Source of the DNA: CAZYVU01 sp964651435
GTDB taxonomy: Bacteria; Desulfobacterota; Syntrophorhabdia; Syntrophorhabdales; CAYQXL01
Direction of reading: 5' to 3'
DNA length: 22,956 nt
NCBI GenBank assembly: GCA_964651435.1
Contig: CAZYVU010000042.1
Span: forward strand, 1 to 22,956
In this document: in pieces, positions 7,993-14,986 of the stretch
Numbering within the stretch: the first letter of the stretch is position 1
Layout of the letters: every line of letters begins with the position of its first letter
Position numbers and translations under genes: made by a program
Notes under the pieces: generated by a model
The model's input: only the letters and a program-made list of their open reading frames with translations
The model's database searches: none
Told to the model about the DNA's origin: nothing

Positions 7993-8787
7993 ATGAAAAA
8001 ATTACTATTACTCTTCGTCCTGCTTTGTGCCGTCTGTCTGACCGGAACTGCCTGGGCCGGCCCGATTATGGATCTCGTGGCGAAACGCGGCGAGCTTATC
8101 GTGGGAACGTCGGGCGATTATCCGCCCCTTACAGCAAAGAAGAAGGACGGCAAACCGATGGGCCTCGACGTGGACTTGGCTAATCTGATCGCCGATGCCA
8201 TGGGCGTCAAGGCAAAGATAGTCTTCATTCCCTTTGCGGAACTGTTGGGCAGCCTTCAGGCCGGCAAGATCGACATGATCATTTCCAACATGACGATGAC
8301 CCCCAAAAGAAACCTGCAGGTTGTCTTCGTGGGCCCCTACTTCATGTCCGGCCAAGCCGTGCTCACCACCAAATCCGCTTCTGCCTCCTTCCAGAGCCTC
8401 GCCAGCCTGAACAAACCCGACGTCCCTCTTGCCGTACCGGCGGGAACAACGAGCGCCATGATTGCAAAAGAGAGGCTTTCGAAGGCTTCTGTTACGGTGA
8501 CGAAGAACATGGATGACGCCGTCAACCTTCTCGTCGCAGGCAAAGTGAAAGTAGTCCTTTCCGATGCAGTGACAAGTGCGCTTGCGACGGGGCGTTATAA
8601 AGACAAGAACCTCATTTCTTCAGACCCCCTGACCTTTGAACCTATAGGCATTGCCATTGCCGGAAACGATCCGCACCTGACAAACTGGCTCGAGAATTTT
8701 CTGATGCTCCTCAAGGGAACGGGCGGCCTTAAAGACATGACCGACAGATGGGTCAACGACACCTCGTGGGTGGCCGACCTGCCGTAA
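7993..8787 (+). CDS. periplasmic amino-acid-type ABC transporter substrate-binding protein
   Basis: A 264-residue secreted solute-binding protein of family 3 (type 2 periplasmic fold). A signal peptide covers about residues 1-22 (MKKLLLLFVLL, cut after AWA). It opens with RGELIVGTSGDYPPL, continues with GLDVDLANLIADAMG and a hinge sequence LQAGKIDMIISNMTMTPKR, and ends with a C-terminal lobe containing MTDRWVNDTSW. These are hallmarks of polar amino acid binding proteins; the ligand itself cannot be read. The start is set by AGGAG at 7981-7985 and the signal peptide; longer upstream reading is overlap with gpsA. No permease or ATPase is next to it, so it is an orphan component that would share a transporter elsewhere, or act as a sensor partner. 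It may be read from the gyrA-gpsA transcript (55-base gap). Confidence 0.88.
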   Translation: MKKLLLLFVLLCAVCLTGTAWAGPIMDLVAKRGELIVGTSGDYPPLTAKKKDGKPMGLDVDLANLIADAMGVKAKIVFIPFAELLGSLQAGKIDMIISNMTMTPKRNLQVVFVGPYFMSGQAVLTTKSASASFQSLASLNKPDVPLAVPAGTTSAMIAKERLSKASVTVTKNMDDAVNLLVAGKVKVVLSDAVTSALATGRYKDKNLISSDPLTFEPIGIAIAGNDPHLTNWLENFLMLLKGTGGLKDMTDRWVNDTSWVADLP

Positions 8788-8795
8788 CCGAAGGT

Positions 8796-8812
8796 GCCGG
8801 AAGGTTTCCGGC
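8796..8812 (+). terminator. short hairpin after the binding-protein gene
   Basis: GCCGGAA and TTCCGGC form a perfect 7-bp stem with a GGT loop, nine bases after the stop codon, followed by CTGTTGTCTTGTG. The trailing sequence is T-rich but not a clean run, so this is a weak intrinsic terminator candidate. Confidence 0.45.
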
Positions 8813-8829
8813 CTGTTGTCTTGTGCTAA

Positions 8830-8906
8830 GCCCCACCGCCTCAGCCTCCTCCTGACGCCAGCGCGTCATGGACAGCACTCGTCAGGGGGCGCTAAGACGG
8901 TGGGGC
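8830..8906. repeat. long imperfect palindrome between convergent genes
   Basis: GCCCCACCG (8830-8838) pairs with CGGTGGGGC (8898-8906), and the inner CCTGACG (8851-8857) pairs with CGTCAGG (8880-8886). The segments between also pair partly (CTCAGC with GCTAAG through a G-T pair). The whole folds into a roughly 77-base hairpin with a 22-base head. It sits in the 149-base gap between two convergent genes, so a two-way terminator or a small palindromic repeat element is likely. There is no T-run on either strand. Confidence 0.6.
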
Positions 8907-8936
8907 GATACAAAATCCAGCCGGCCTCTGCCCAGA

Positions 8937-10535
8937 TCACGTCCGGCCGAATGCGCTCACAATATTGCTATCCAATCCGGGGCCGACGCTTTCTATGGCC
9001 TCATACCTGAGCCGGTTCAGTTCCGCTGCAGTTTCCTCGAAGGCGGCATGCGTAAAAACCTTTTCGGGATGGACAAAGATGTCATCAACGAAGCGGATCG
9101 CCTTGGGCACACGCAGCCCCAGAGGAGAGTCCTGCCAGTCCTCCAAACCTCCCCTCAGCAGCGAGTCGAGTATCGACAGGGTATGGTTTACCGAAATGTC
9201 CCTCACATACTCCCCGGTCCCTATCCACCCCGTATTGATGAGGTAAAAGTTGAGCCCGGGAATACCCTTTACAATCTCGTAAAACCGGTTCGCATGATCG
9301 GCGCGGTTACCCGAGACAAAGGGGTCGTAAAAGAACTCACTTCGAATCTTTCCTGCCTGGGTCGGGTCCCCTGCCGATGACTCCATTGCCTGGCCCACCA
9401 CCATGAGGAACGCGGCCTGTTCAAGGGTCAGCTTAGAGATGGCGGGTATGATGGACCCACGGGTGACAAGAATCAGATTATCTATCTTGTCGACATCTAT
9501 GTAAGGGCTTGCGTGCATAACATCTTTTCTGCATACAACGGCCCGGCCGTTTGATGTCCTCTCGAAATTGTAAAAGTCAAACTCGCCGTCTCCCGTCACA
9601 TAGACGTTTTCGTGCAGGGTGTCGGACTTAAGCAGGGCATAGAAGATCTCAACCTGTTCCCCGGGGTTGACGCCCTCCGTCTTCACAAAGACGCCGCCCC
9701 CTTCGAAGCCACAAAAGGAACCGTCGGGCATGAGGGTACCCCCGTCATCCTGAATAAGCCACGACTTCTCCATGCCCTTCCGCGCCAATATCTTGCACGT
9801 CAGAGTGGTCTTTCCGTTGGCGCTTAACGCGATAATGAGAGAGGTGACCCTCCGGTAATCGCCGTGGACCGACAAGAGGTAGTCTTCCCGGCAACCGCCG
9901 TGTAGAAATATTCCCCCTTTCCGCGCCTTCGCGGCCCAGTCCTCCGCTGCAAAAATGCCCTTCTTATACTCGCCTATGTAGTTGCCGTTGCGGATAATCT
10001 TCACGAACCGGCCATTATCGAGCATGGCAAGCCGTATGGTAATATCCTTTTGGGGGAGCGGCCTCGTCTTGTTCGGCTCAAAGGCGTCATCACCAAAGAA
10101 GAGAATCTGGTAGACAGGGCTCTCGACGGGAGCCGCGGGGGGATAAAAGAGGTTTCCACCGCCAAAGGCAACATGGGCAAACTCCTCGGGGACAATGAGT
10201 CGGACCGTCGTGTCACTCTGTCGGTTTCCCACCACCCTGTCGACGCTTATAAGCCTCTTTCCGGCGAGCACCTTCTCGCACGCCTCCAGAAGCTTCACTT
10301 CGTCCGTCCCAAAGTCATCATCGGCGCTGTTCTTCGTGAACATGGCCGACCGGGACGTGGGCTCGCTTTCGGCAACACAGTTGCCATAGATAGTTTTACG
10401 GACCCCCGGCTCCTTTTCCACAAGCGCCCGCAGTTCCGCGTCCGAGGGATTTTCGACCAACCGTCCCTCCTCCTTGGCCATCCTGTAAATCCGCTCCGCA
10501 GTTCTCGCAAACTCCTCGAGGGAAAAAGTATGCAT
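8937..10535 (-). CDS. pckA: phosphoenolpyruvate carboxykinase (ATP)-like protein, divergent
   Basis: Probably interconverts oxaloacetate and phosphoenolpyruvate using ATP, the entry step of gluconeogenesis. At 532 residues it has normal length. The metal-binding lysines fall in NYIGEYKKGIF (K191/K192), the histidine in GIFLHGGC (H212) and the aspartates in IQDDGG (D263/D264). The P-loop is ALSANGKTT (236-244), where canonical enzymes have GLSGTGKTT, and the late loop reads NTGWIGTGEY rather than the usual NTGWSGGPYG. It is therefore a divergent branch, and a related kinase activity is possible. ATG 10535 is chosen over one eight codons upstream because AAGGAGG lies five bases before it. It lies 84 bases downstream of the P1 peptidase gene on the same strand and converges on the binding-protein gene. 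Confidence 0.82.
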   Translation of the reverse strand: MHTFSLEEFARTAERIYRMAKEEGRLVENPSDAELRALVEKEPGVRKTIYGNCVAESEPTSRSAMFTKNSADDDFGTDEVKLLEACEKVLAGKRLISVDRVVGNRQSDTTVRLIVPEEFAHVAFGGGNLFYPPAAPVESPVYQILFFGDDAFEPNKTRPLPQKDITIRLAMLDNGRFVKIIRNGNYIGEYKKGIFAAEDWAAKARKGGIFLHGGCREDYLLSVHGDYRRVTSLIIALSANGKTTLTCKILARKGMEKSWLIQDDGGTLMPDGSFCGFEGGGVFVKTEGVNPGEQVEIFYALLKSDTLHENVYVTGDGEFDFYNFERTSNGRAVVCRKDVMHASPYIDVDKIDNLILVTRGSIIPAISKLTLEQAAFLMVVGQAMESSAGDPTQAGKIRSEFFYDPFVSGNRADHANRFYEIVKGIPGLNFYLINTGWIGTGEYVRDISVNHTLSILDSLLRGGLEDWQDSPLGLRVPKAIRFVDDIFVHPEKVFTHAAFEETAAELNRLRYEAIESVGPGLDSNIVSAFGRT

Positions 10536-10595
10536 CCAAGCCTCCTTGCCCTGAATCAAACGTCCGGCCTATACCTCACTACCGGGACCGCCTGT

Positions 10596-10623
10596 AGTAT
10601 TCTGTATAGCCGCTCTTCGTCAA
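10596..10623 (-). promoter_or_regulatory. possible promoter of pckA
   Basis: Read on the minus strand, TTGACG (10623-10618, overlapping the upstream stop codon) is followed after 16 bases by AATACT (10601-10596). Matches are 5/6 and 4/6. This would let pckA be expressed independently of the peptidase gene. Prediction only. Confidence 0.35.
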
Positions 10624-11606
10624 GGATGCAAGGGCGGCGTGCAAAAAAGCATATCTTTGTAGCACTTGAGGCCGCACAGTGGTGCGGCGTTCTTTATCGC
10701 CGCAACGACGGCCCTCTCCATGGTCCTTGCCGCCAGCAAACCGACGGTACTCAGGTCGGCCTCAACAGTGCCCAGCGACATGGCAAATATCGTGTCGCCG
10801 TCGTACATCGAGTGGGCAGGCCGCATGGTTCTGCCATAGCCGTTTTGCGCCATTGAGGCCAATTTCGTTGCCTGAGCCTTTGTAAAAGATGCATTCGTTG
10901 CCACGACGCCAATGGTGGTGTGTCCGCTGAATAGGCTCTTCTTATTGCCGTAGGCCTCAACCATGACCTCTTCAGTGTCCGCGATCGCCCGACGGTCCTC
11001 GCTGAGCAGGCCGGCCAGCCTCTGTCCCGTCAAAGGATCAATGACATCCCCCAGACAGTTGACCGCCACCAAGGCACCCACTTTCAGACCTGCCGTTTCC
11101 AGGGCATACCACCCCAGGCCGCTCTTCATGGCCCGCTCCATACCCAGCACCTTTCCAACGGTGGCGCCGGTACCGGCTCCAACGTTGCCCTGCCGCCCTT
11201 CCGTTGCGCTCGCATTCACAGAGGCCTCGTACCCCATACCCTTGTCCGGACGCACCTTGTAATCACCGATAAGCAGATCGAACAGCGCGGCACCGGAGAC
11301 GATGGGCACCCGGGTCACGCCAACGTCGAAGCCGATCCCCCCTTCCTCCAGATACTGCATCACTCCGCTTGCCGCATCGAGGCCGAAGGCGCTTCCTCCG
11401 GTAAGCAGGACCGCGTGTATCCTTTCCACAAGATTTACGGGATTCAGAAGGTCCGTCTCCCGTGTCCCCGGCGCTCCGCCCCTGACATCCACTCCTACCG
11501 TTGCTCCATCTTCGCTGATCACCACCGTACAACCCGTTGCTCCATCGAAATCTTGTGCGTGACCCAACAAAATCGGGCCTATTTCTGTAAACTGTATTTC
11601 CTGCAT
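10620..11606 (-). CDS. P1-family (DmpA/BapA-like) N-terminal nucleophile peptidase
   Basis: A 328-residue member of peptidase family S58: aminopeptidases and beta-peptidyl aminopeptidases made as a proenzyme that cuts itself into alpha and beta chains. Family marks are LTGGSAFGLDAASGVM (69-83), GNVGAGTGATVGK (140-152), a conserved VAVNCLGDV strand, and SGHTTIGVVATNA (228-239). Thr230 or Thr231 in that last motif would be the autoprocessing nucleophile that heads the beta chain. DGDTIFAMSLG follows near the C-terminus. No signal peptide is visible, so it is likely cytoplasmic and handles small peptides or amides. The ATG has GGAGG eight bases upstream. It diverges from acs and may be cotranscribed with the pckA-like gene. 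Natural substrate unknown. Confidence 0.85.
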   Translation of the reverse strand: MQEIQFTEIGPILLGHAQDFDGATGCTVVISEDGATVGVDVRGGAPGTRETDLLNPVNLVERIHAVLLTGGSAFGLDAASGVMQYLEEGGIGFDVGVTRVPIVSGAALFDLLIGDYKVRPDKGMGYEASVNASATEGRQGNVGAGTGATVGKVLGMERAMKSGLGWYALETAGLKVGALVAVNCLGDVIDPLTGQRLAGLLSEDRRAIADTEEVMVEAYGNKKSLFSGHTTIGVVATNASFTKAQATKLASMAQNGYGRTMRPAHSMYDGDTIFAMSLGTVEADLSTVGLLAARTMERAVVAAIKNAAPLCGLKCYKDMLFCTPPLHP

Positions 11607-11913
11607 CGCCTGGCCTCCGGTGATTCTGTGCTCTTCCTGACACCTGATTGTATAAGGCCCGTCGTCACAGTGTCAAGGACGAAGGGCCACCGCCCTAAAG
11701 AGGCCCGGCCCCCGGTCGGGCGGGCACCGATGGTTTGTAAGCGATTGACCGACATCAAATTCATCCCCGTACCGATACCGGAATGTCCCTATTTGGTCTA
11801 TTCTTCAACTGGATATGTGAAAAAAAGAGCAAATAAGTAGAGCACAATCAGGCTTAAAGATTATTGTCGGTCTGAATGCTTACAAAAACACAGAAGGACT
11901 AAGGAGGACAACC
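11607..11913. promoter_or_regulatory. divergent intergenic region between the P1 peptidase and acs
   Basis: About 307 bases with no credible gene. It becomes AT-rich toward acs and ends with AAGGAGG just before the acs ATG. It contains the 10-mer CCAAATAGGG on the minus strand (11787-11796). A widely separated pair GACCGACA (11747-11754) and TGTCGGTC (11865-11872) is also present. I could not pick a convincing -35/-10 pair for acs, and no GG-N10-GC sigma54 site is evident. Confidence 0.5.
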
Positions 11914-13887
11914 ATGGCAAACGTCAACGAGAATGATTTCTACGACAAGATATTTCCCGTCCCCGACAGGGTGAAGGAAAAATCTTACATCAAGAGCAGG
12001 GCCGAGTATGAAAAGCTCTACAAACAGTCAATAGAGAATCCCGATGCCTTCTGGGCAGAGCAGGCAGAAAAGAGGCTCACCTGGTTTAAGCCTTTTAGCA
12101 AAGGCAAGGTCTCCGACTGGTCCTTCGGCGATGATCTCCACGTGAAATGGTTTGAAGGGGGAAAGCTGAACGTAAGCTTCAACTGCCTGGACAGGCACCT
12201 GGAAACGAAGAAAAATAAGGCCGCCATAATCTTTGAAGGTAATGACCCCAATGACTGGAAGGTCTTCACCTACTTCGATCTTTACCGCGAGGTCAACAAG
12301 TTCGCAAATGTTCTCAAGGACCTTGGCATCAAGAAGGGCGACGTTGTCACCATCTATCTCCCCATGATCCCGGAGCTCGTCATCACGATGCTCGCCTGCA
12401 CCAGGATCGGGGCCATCCATGCCATCGTGTTTGGGGGCTTCTCCGCCGAGGCACTTCGGGACAGAATCAACGACTGCAAGTCTTCACTGCTCATTACCTG
12501 TGACGGGACATTCCGGGGCGCCAAGGCAGTGCCACAGAAAGTCAACGCGGACAACGCCGTGGCCCAGTGCCCCTCCATAAAGACCATGGTCGTTGTAAAC
12601 CGCACAGGTACGCAGGTAGCCATGAAGGAAGGCCAGGACATCTGGTACGAAGAACTGATGGCGAAGGCAGCCAAATACTGCAAGCCCGAAGAACTGGATG
12701 CTGAAGACCCCATGTTCATTCTCTACACCTCCGGCTCCACCGGCAAGCCCAAGGGCGTCCTCCATACGACGGCGGGCTACCTCCTCTATGCCTCCATGAC
12801 CCAGCAGCTTGCCTTTGATGTGCGGGACGAAGATGTGTACTGGTGCACCGCCGACATCGGCTGGGTCACCGGCCACAGCTATGTCTGCTACGGGCCCCTC
12901 ACCAACGGACACACGAGCATCCTCTTTGAGGGCGTTCCGAGCTATCCCGGCTTTGATCGCTTCTGGGAAGTGGTCGAAAAATATAATGTCAACAACTTCT
13001 ATACGGCACCGACGGCCATTCGTGCCGTAGCAAAGGAGGGTGACGAGTGGGTCGAAAAGCACGATCTATCATCTCTCCGCGTCCTCGGTTCCGTCGGCGA
13101 GCCGCTTAATCCGGAAGCTTGGTGGTGGTTCTACAACAAGGTTGGCGGCGGCCGGTGCACCATCGCCGACACGTGGTGGCAGACCGAGACGGGCGGCCAC
13201 ATGATCCTGCCGCTTCCCGGCGCCATCGATATCAAGCCGGCGAAGTGCATGGTGCCCTTCTTCGGTGTCGTACCGGCCATTATGGATGAAGACGGAAAGG
13301 AAATCGTCGGTCCCGGCAGGGGAGCGCTCTGCATGAAAACGGCGTGGCCGGGCATGATGAGGGGCGTATTCGGCAACCCCAGCCTCTTTAAGGAGAACTA
13401 TTTCGGCCAGTTCCCCGGTTACTACTTCTCGGGAGACGGAGCCGAACGGGATGCAGACGGCGACTACAAGATCACGGGAAGGGTTGACGACGTCATCAAC
13501 GTATCCGGGCACAGGCTGGGAACGGCTGAAATCGAAAGCGCCCTGACCCTGCACCCGTCCGTCGCCGAGTCGGCCGTCGTCGGATTCCCTCATGACATAA
13601 AGGGCCAGGGAATTTATGCCTTTGTTACGCTCAATACGGGTATCGAAAAGACCGATGCACTGAAAAAGGACCTTATCGCCCTGGTTCGTAAGGAGATCGG
13701 ACCTATCGCGACTCCCGACCAGATCCAGTGGGCCGACGGACTGCCGAAGACGCGGTCCGGCAAGATTATGCGCCGTGTGCTCCGCCAGGTTGCCGCCCAT
13801 ACTTTCACCGATTTCGGTGACACATCAACGCTTGCTGAACCGGCCGTTGTCGACGACCTGGTAGCAGAAAGAAAGAAACTCGCCTAA
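11914..13887 (+). CDS. acs: acetate--CoA ligase (AMP-forming), acetyl-CoA synthetase
   Basis: Converts acetate, ATP and CoA to acetyl-CoA, AMP and pyrophosphate through an acetyl-AMP intermediate. At 657 residues it has normal length. An N-terminal ACAS_N region precedes the AMP-binding core. That core has the phosphate loop YTSGSTGKPKGV, the motif DTWWQTETGG whose second Trp sets acetate selectivity, and YYFSGDGAERD. The C-terminal lid follows with GRVDDVINVSGHRLGTAE and the catalytic PKTRSGKIMRR, where Lys617 corresponds to the lysine that Pat/PatZ/AcuA enzymes acetylate to shut Acs off. A perfect AAGGAGG precedes the ATG. Immediately downstream, on the other strand, is a Pat-like GNAT gene. 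The enzyme can also support acetate assimilation feeding the nearby pckA route. Confidence 0.97.
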   Translation: MANVNENDFYDKIFPVPDRVKEKSYIKSRAEYEKLYKQSIENPDAFWAEQAEKRLTWFKPFSKGKVSDWSFGDDLHVKWFEGGKLNVSFNCLDRHLETKKNKAAIIFEGNDPNDWKVFTYFDLYREVNKFANVLKDLGIKKGDVVTIYLPMIPELVITMLACTRIGAIHAIVFGGFSAEALRDRINDCKSSLLITCDGTFRGAKAVPQKVNADNAVAQCPSIKTMVVVNRTGTQVAMKEGQDIWYEELMAKAAKYCKPEELDAEDPMFILYTSGSTGKPKGVLHTTAGYLLYASMTQQLAFDVRDEDVYWCTADIGWVTGHSYVCYGPLTNGHTSILFEGVPSYPGFDRFWEVVEKYNVNNFYTAPTAIRAVAKEGDEWVEKHDLSSLRVLGSVGEPLNPEAWWWFYNKVGGGRCTIADTWWQTETGGHMILPLPGAIDIKPAKCMVPFFGVVPAIMDEDGKEIVGPGRGALCMKTAWPGMMRGVFGNPSLFKENYFGQFPGYYFSGDGAERDADGDYKITGRVDDVINVSGHRLGTAEIESALTLHPSVAESAVVGFPHDIKGQGIYAFVTLNTGIEKTDALKKDLIALVRKEIGPIATPDQIQWADGLPKTRSGKIMRRVLRQVAAHTFTDFGDTSTLAEPAVVDDLVAERKKLA

Positions 13888-13896
13888 ACCCCACCC

Positions 13897-13940
13897 ACAG
13901 AAGGAGTCCGGCGGCATACCGCCGTCCGGATTCCTTCTGT
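13897..13940 (+). terminator. hairpin after acs
   Basis: ACAGAAGGA-GTCCG-GCGG and CCGCCG-TCCGGAT-TCCTTCTGT form a long stem with a few unpaired bases around a CATA loop, starting 10 bases after the acs stop. No T-run follows, so it may act as an mRNA 3' stabiliser or a Rho-assisted terminator. Confidence 0.55.
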
Positions 13941-14068
13941 AACCAGCCGCTCCTTTCCCCATCAATACCGTGAAATAGTCGTACTTCATTCGTCACCTGG
14001 AGAAGATCACAAGGATCAGGCGTCTTCTGTCGGGGATTCGTGATTTCAACTTTTGGGGCGGGGGAGAG

Positions 14069-14106
14069 GTTGATGGGGGCCCCGGAATGGTGGGACCCCC
14101 ATCAAC
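14069..14106. repeat. perfect 11-bp inverted repeat
   Basis: GTTGATGGGGG at 14069-14079 is exactly complementary to CCCCCATCAAC at 14096-14106, with a 16-base GC-rich loop. It lies between the ends of the convergent acs and GNAT genes. No T-run follows on either strand. Confidence 0.7.
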
Positions 14107-14114
14107 TGGCAGAG

Positions 14115-14138
14115 ATCGATCGCCCAATTGCGATCGAT
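14115..14138. repeat. perfect 9-bp inverted repeat next to the previous one
   Basis: ATCGATCGC (14115-14123) and GCGATCGAT (14130-14138) flank CCAATT. On the minus strand this hairpin is 17 bases after the GNAT gene stop, so it probably belongs to the 3' end of that transcript. It is unusually rich in GATC and CGATCG sites. Confidence 0.65.
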
Positions 14139-14154
14139 GGAAGAACGGGCGAAA

Positions 14155-14811
14155 CTATGAGTTGAGATCCTCAAGCCTCAGAGACATGAGGACCATATTC
14201 CTTTCCTTGCCTGTTACCTTGAAACGGCACCGACTGAGAACCGTTGTCATGGGCACGTTTTCGCGGAGCGTTTCGGCGTTCACGACCCGGACGTCTATGT
14301 GCTTGGCTATCCTGACGCAGACCTCTGTGAGCCTGCGGCCCAGGGTCTTTCTTTGCCATCTGTCGGTAACGATCACCGCATACTCCGCCTCGTCACCGCA
14401 TCGGCACTTGACAAGCCTGGCGATACCGATCAACCTTTTCCGGTTCCCCTCCATTGTTTCGGCAGCCACGGCCACCTCTTCGTCGGGATCGACATTGCAG
14501 AAGCTGTCCGCTCTTTCCGGGGTGGCGCAAAAATCTGAAAGGAAGCGCAGCCGCAGAGACCGGGGCGAGCAGCTATTGACGAACTCGGTCCAGAGATGGG
14601 TATCGTGACGGGTCAACAGCCTGAGGTGTGCCGACTTGCTGCAGATAGTCAGAGGGTTGCGGGATAGAATGAGGTCGATCGCCTTGGCCTTCTCTTTGCT
14701 GGTCCAAGAGCCGGCATGACACATACCGCCCAACACTTCCGCCGGTATGCCAGGATTGGGAACACCTTGCAGATACAATGAAATCAGGTCGATGTTCGTG
14801 TCCTCGCTCAT
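14155..14811 (-). CDS. GNAT-family acetyltransferase related to the Pat/PatZ acetyltransferase domain
   Basis: A 218-residue protein. Residues about 62-205 match the GNAT domain of Pat-type protein lysine acetyltransferases: LRLLTRHDTHLWTEFVNS, then SPRSLRLRFLSDF, a conserved acidic-residue strand (DPDEEVAVAAE), RLIGIARLV, EAEYAVIVTDRWQRKTLGRRL and the late NAETLRENVPM helix. The first 60 residues match nothing I know. The pyrophosphate loop normally reads Q-x-x-G-x-G; here it is Q153-R-K-T156-L-G158, so the middle glycycine position is a threonine. The ATG has no Shine-Dalgarno, and an in-frame stop lies two codons upstream. A TAAAAA sequence just before it suggests a leaderless transcript. 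It converges on acs, whose product carries the classical Pat target lysine, so Acs is the leading candidate substrate (inference). Confidence 0.72.
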   Translation of the reverse strand: MSEDTNIDLISLYLQGVPNPGIPAEVLGGMCHAGSWTSKEKAKAIDLILSRNPLTICSKSAHLRLLTRHDTHLWTEFVNSCSPRSLRLRFLSDFCATPERADSFCNVDPDEEVAVAAETMEGNRKRLIGIARLVKCRCGDEAEYAVIVTDRWQRKTLGRRLTEVCVRIAKHIDVRVVNAETLRENVPMTTVLSRCRFKVTGKERNMVLMSLRLEDLNS

Positions 14812-14862
14812 GTACTATTTTTAGCACGGTCAGCATTTTTCCAGTATCAGGAAGGCACTCTT

Positions 14863-14879
14863 TTTTGTGTCGGACAAAA
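14863..14879. promoter_or_regulatory. short dyad upstream of the GNAT gene
   Basis: TTTTGT-GTCGG-ACAAAA is a perfect 6-bp dyad with a 5-base spacer, about 52 bases upstream of the GNAT start codon, in the 175-base gap after the response-regulator gene. It is operator-like in size and symmetry; no specific regulator can be named. Confidence 0.35.
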
Positions 14880-14986
14880 TCGGACTGCGCTTGACGGTGT
14901 ATGACTGACAAGAAGGGTCGACATTCGGCAGTCGCAACGGGAAAGGCCCATGGTAGAGCTCCGTGACCGCCCCAGGAACAACAGCA

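Noticed and set aside
8830..8906. Integron attC recombination site
   Set aside because: The palindrome has the right size and imperfection, but no GTTRRRY/RYYYAAC core sites are at its ends and no integrase or cassette array is present.
11747..11872. Paired sites GACCGACA and TGTCGGTC upstream of acs as a looping operator
   Set aside because: An 8-base inverted match 110 bases apart in a 300-base region is expected by chance.
11607..11913. Sigma54 promoter for acs
   Set aside because: No GG-N10-GC element at a suitable distance could be found.
13805..13996. Small minus-strand gene over the acs 3' end
   Set aside because: It lies across the acs coding end and its terminator-like hairpin, with no ribosome site or recognisable sequence.
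14051..14093. G-quadruplex in the G-rich stretch
   Set aside because: Only three long G-runs are close together; the fourth lies across the inverted-repeat loop, so the hairpin is the simpler structure.
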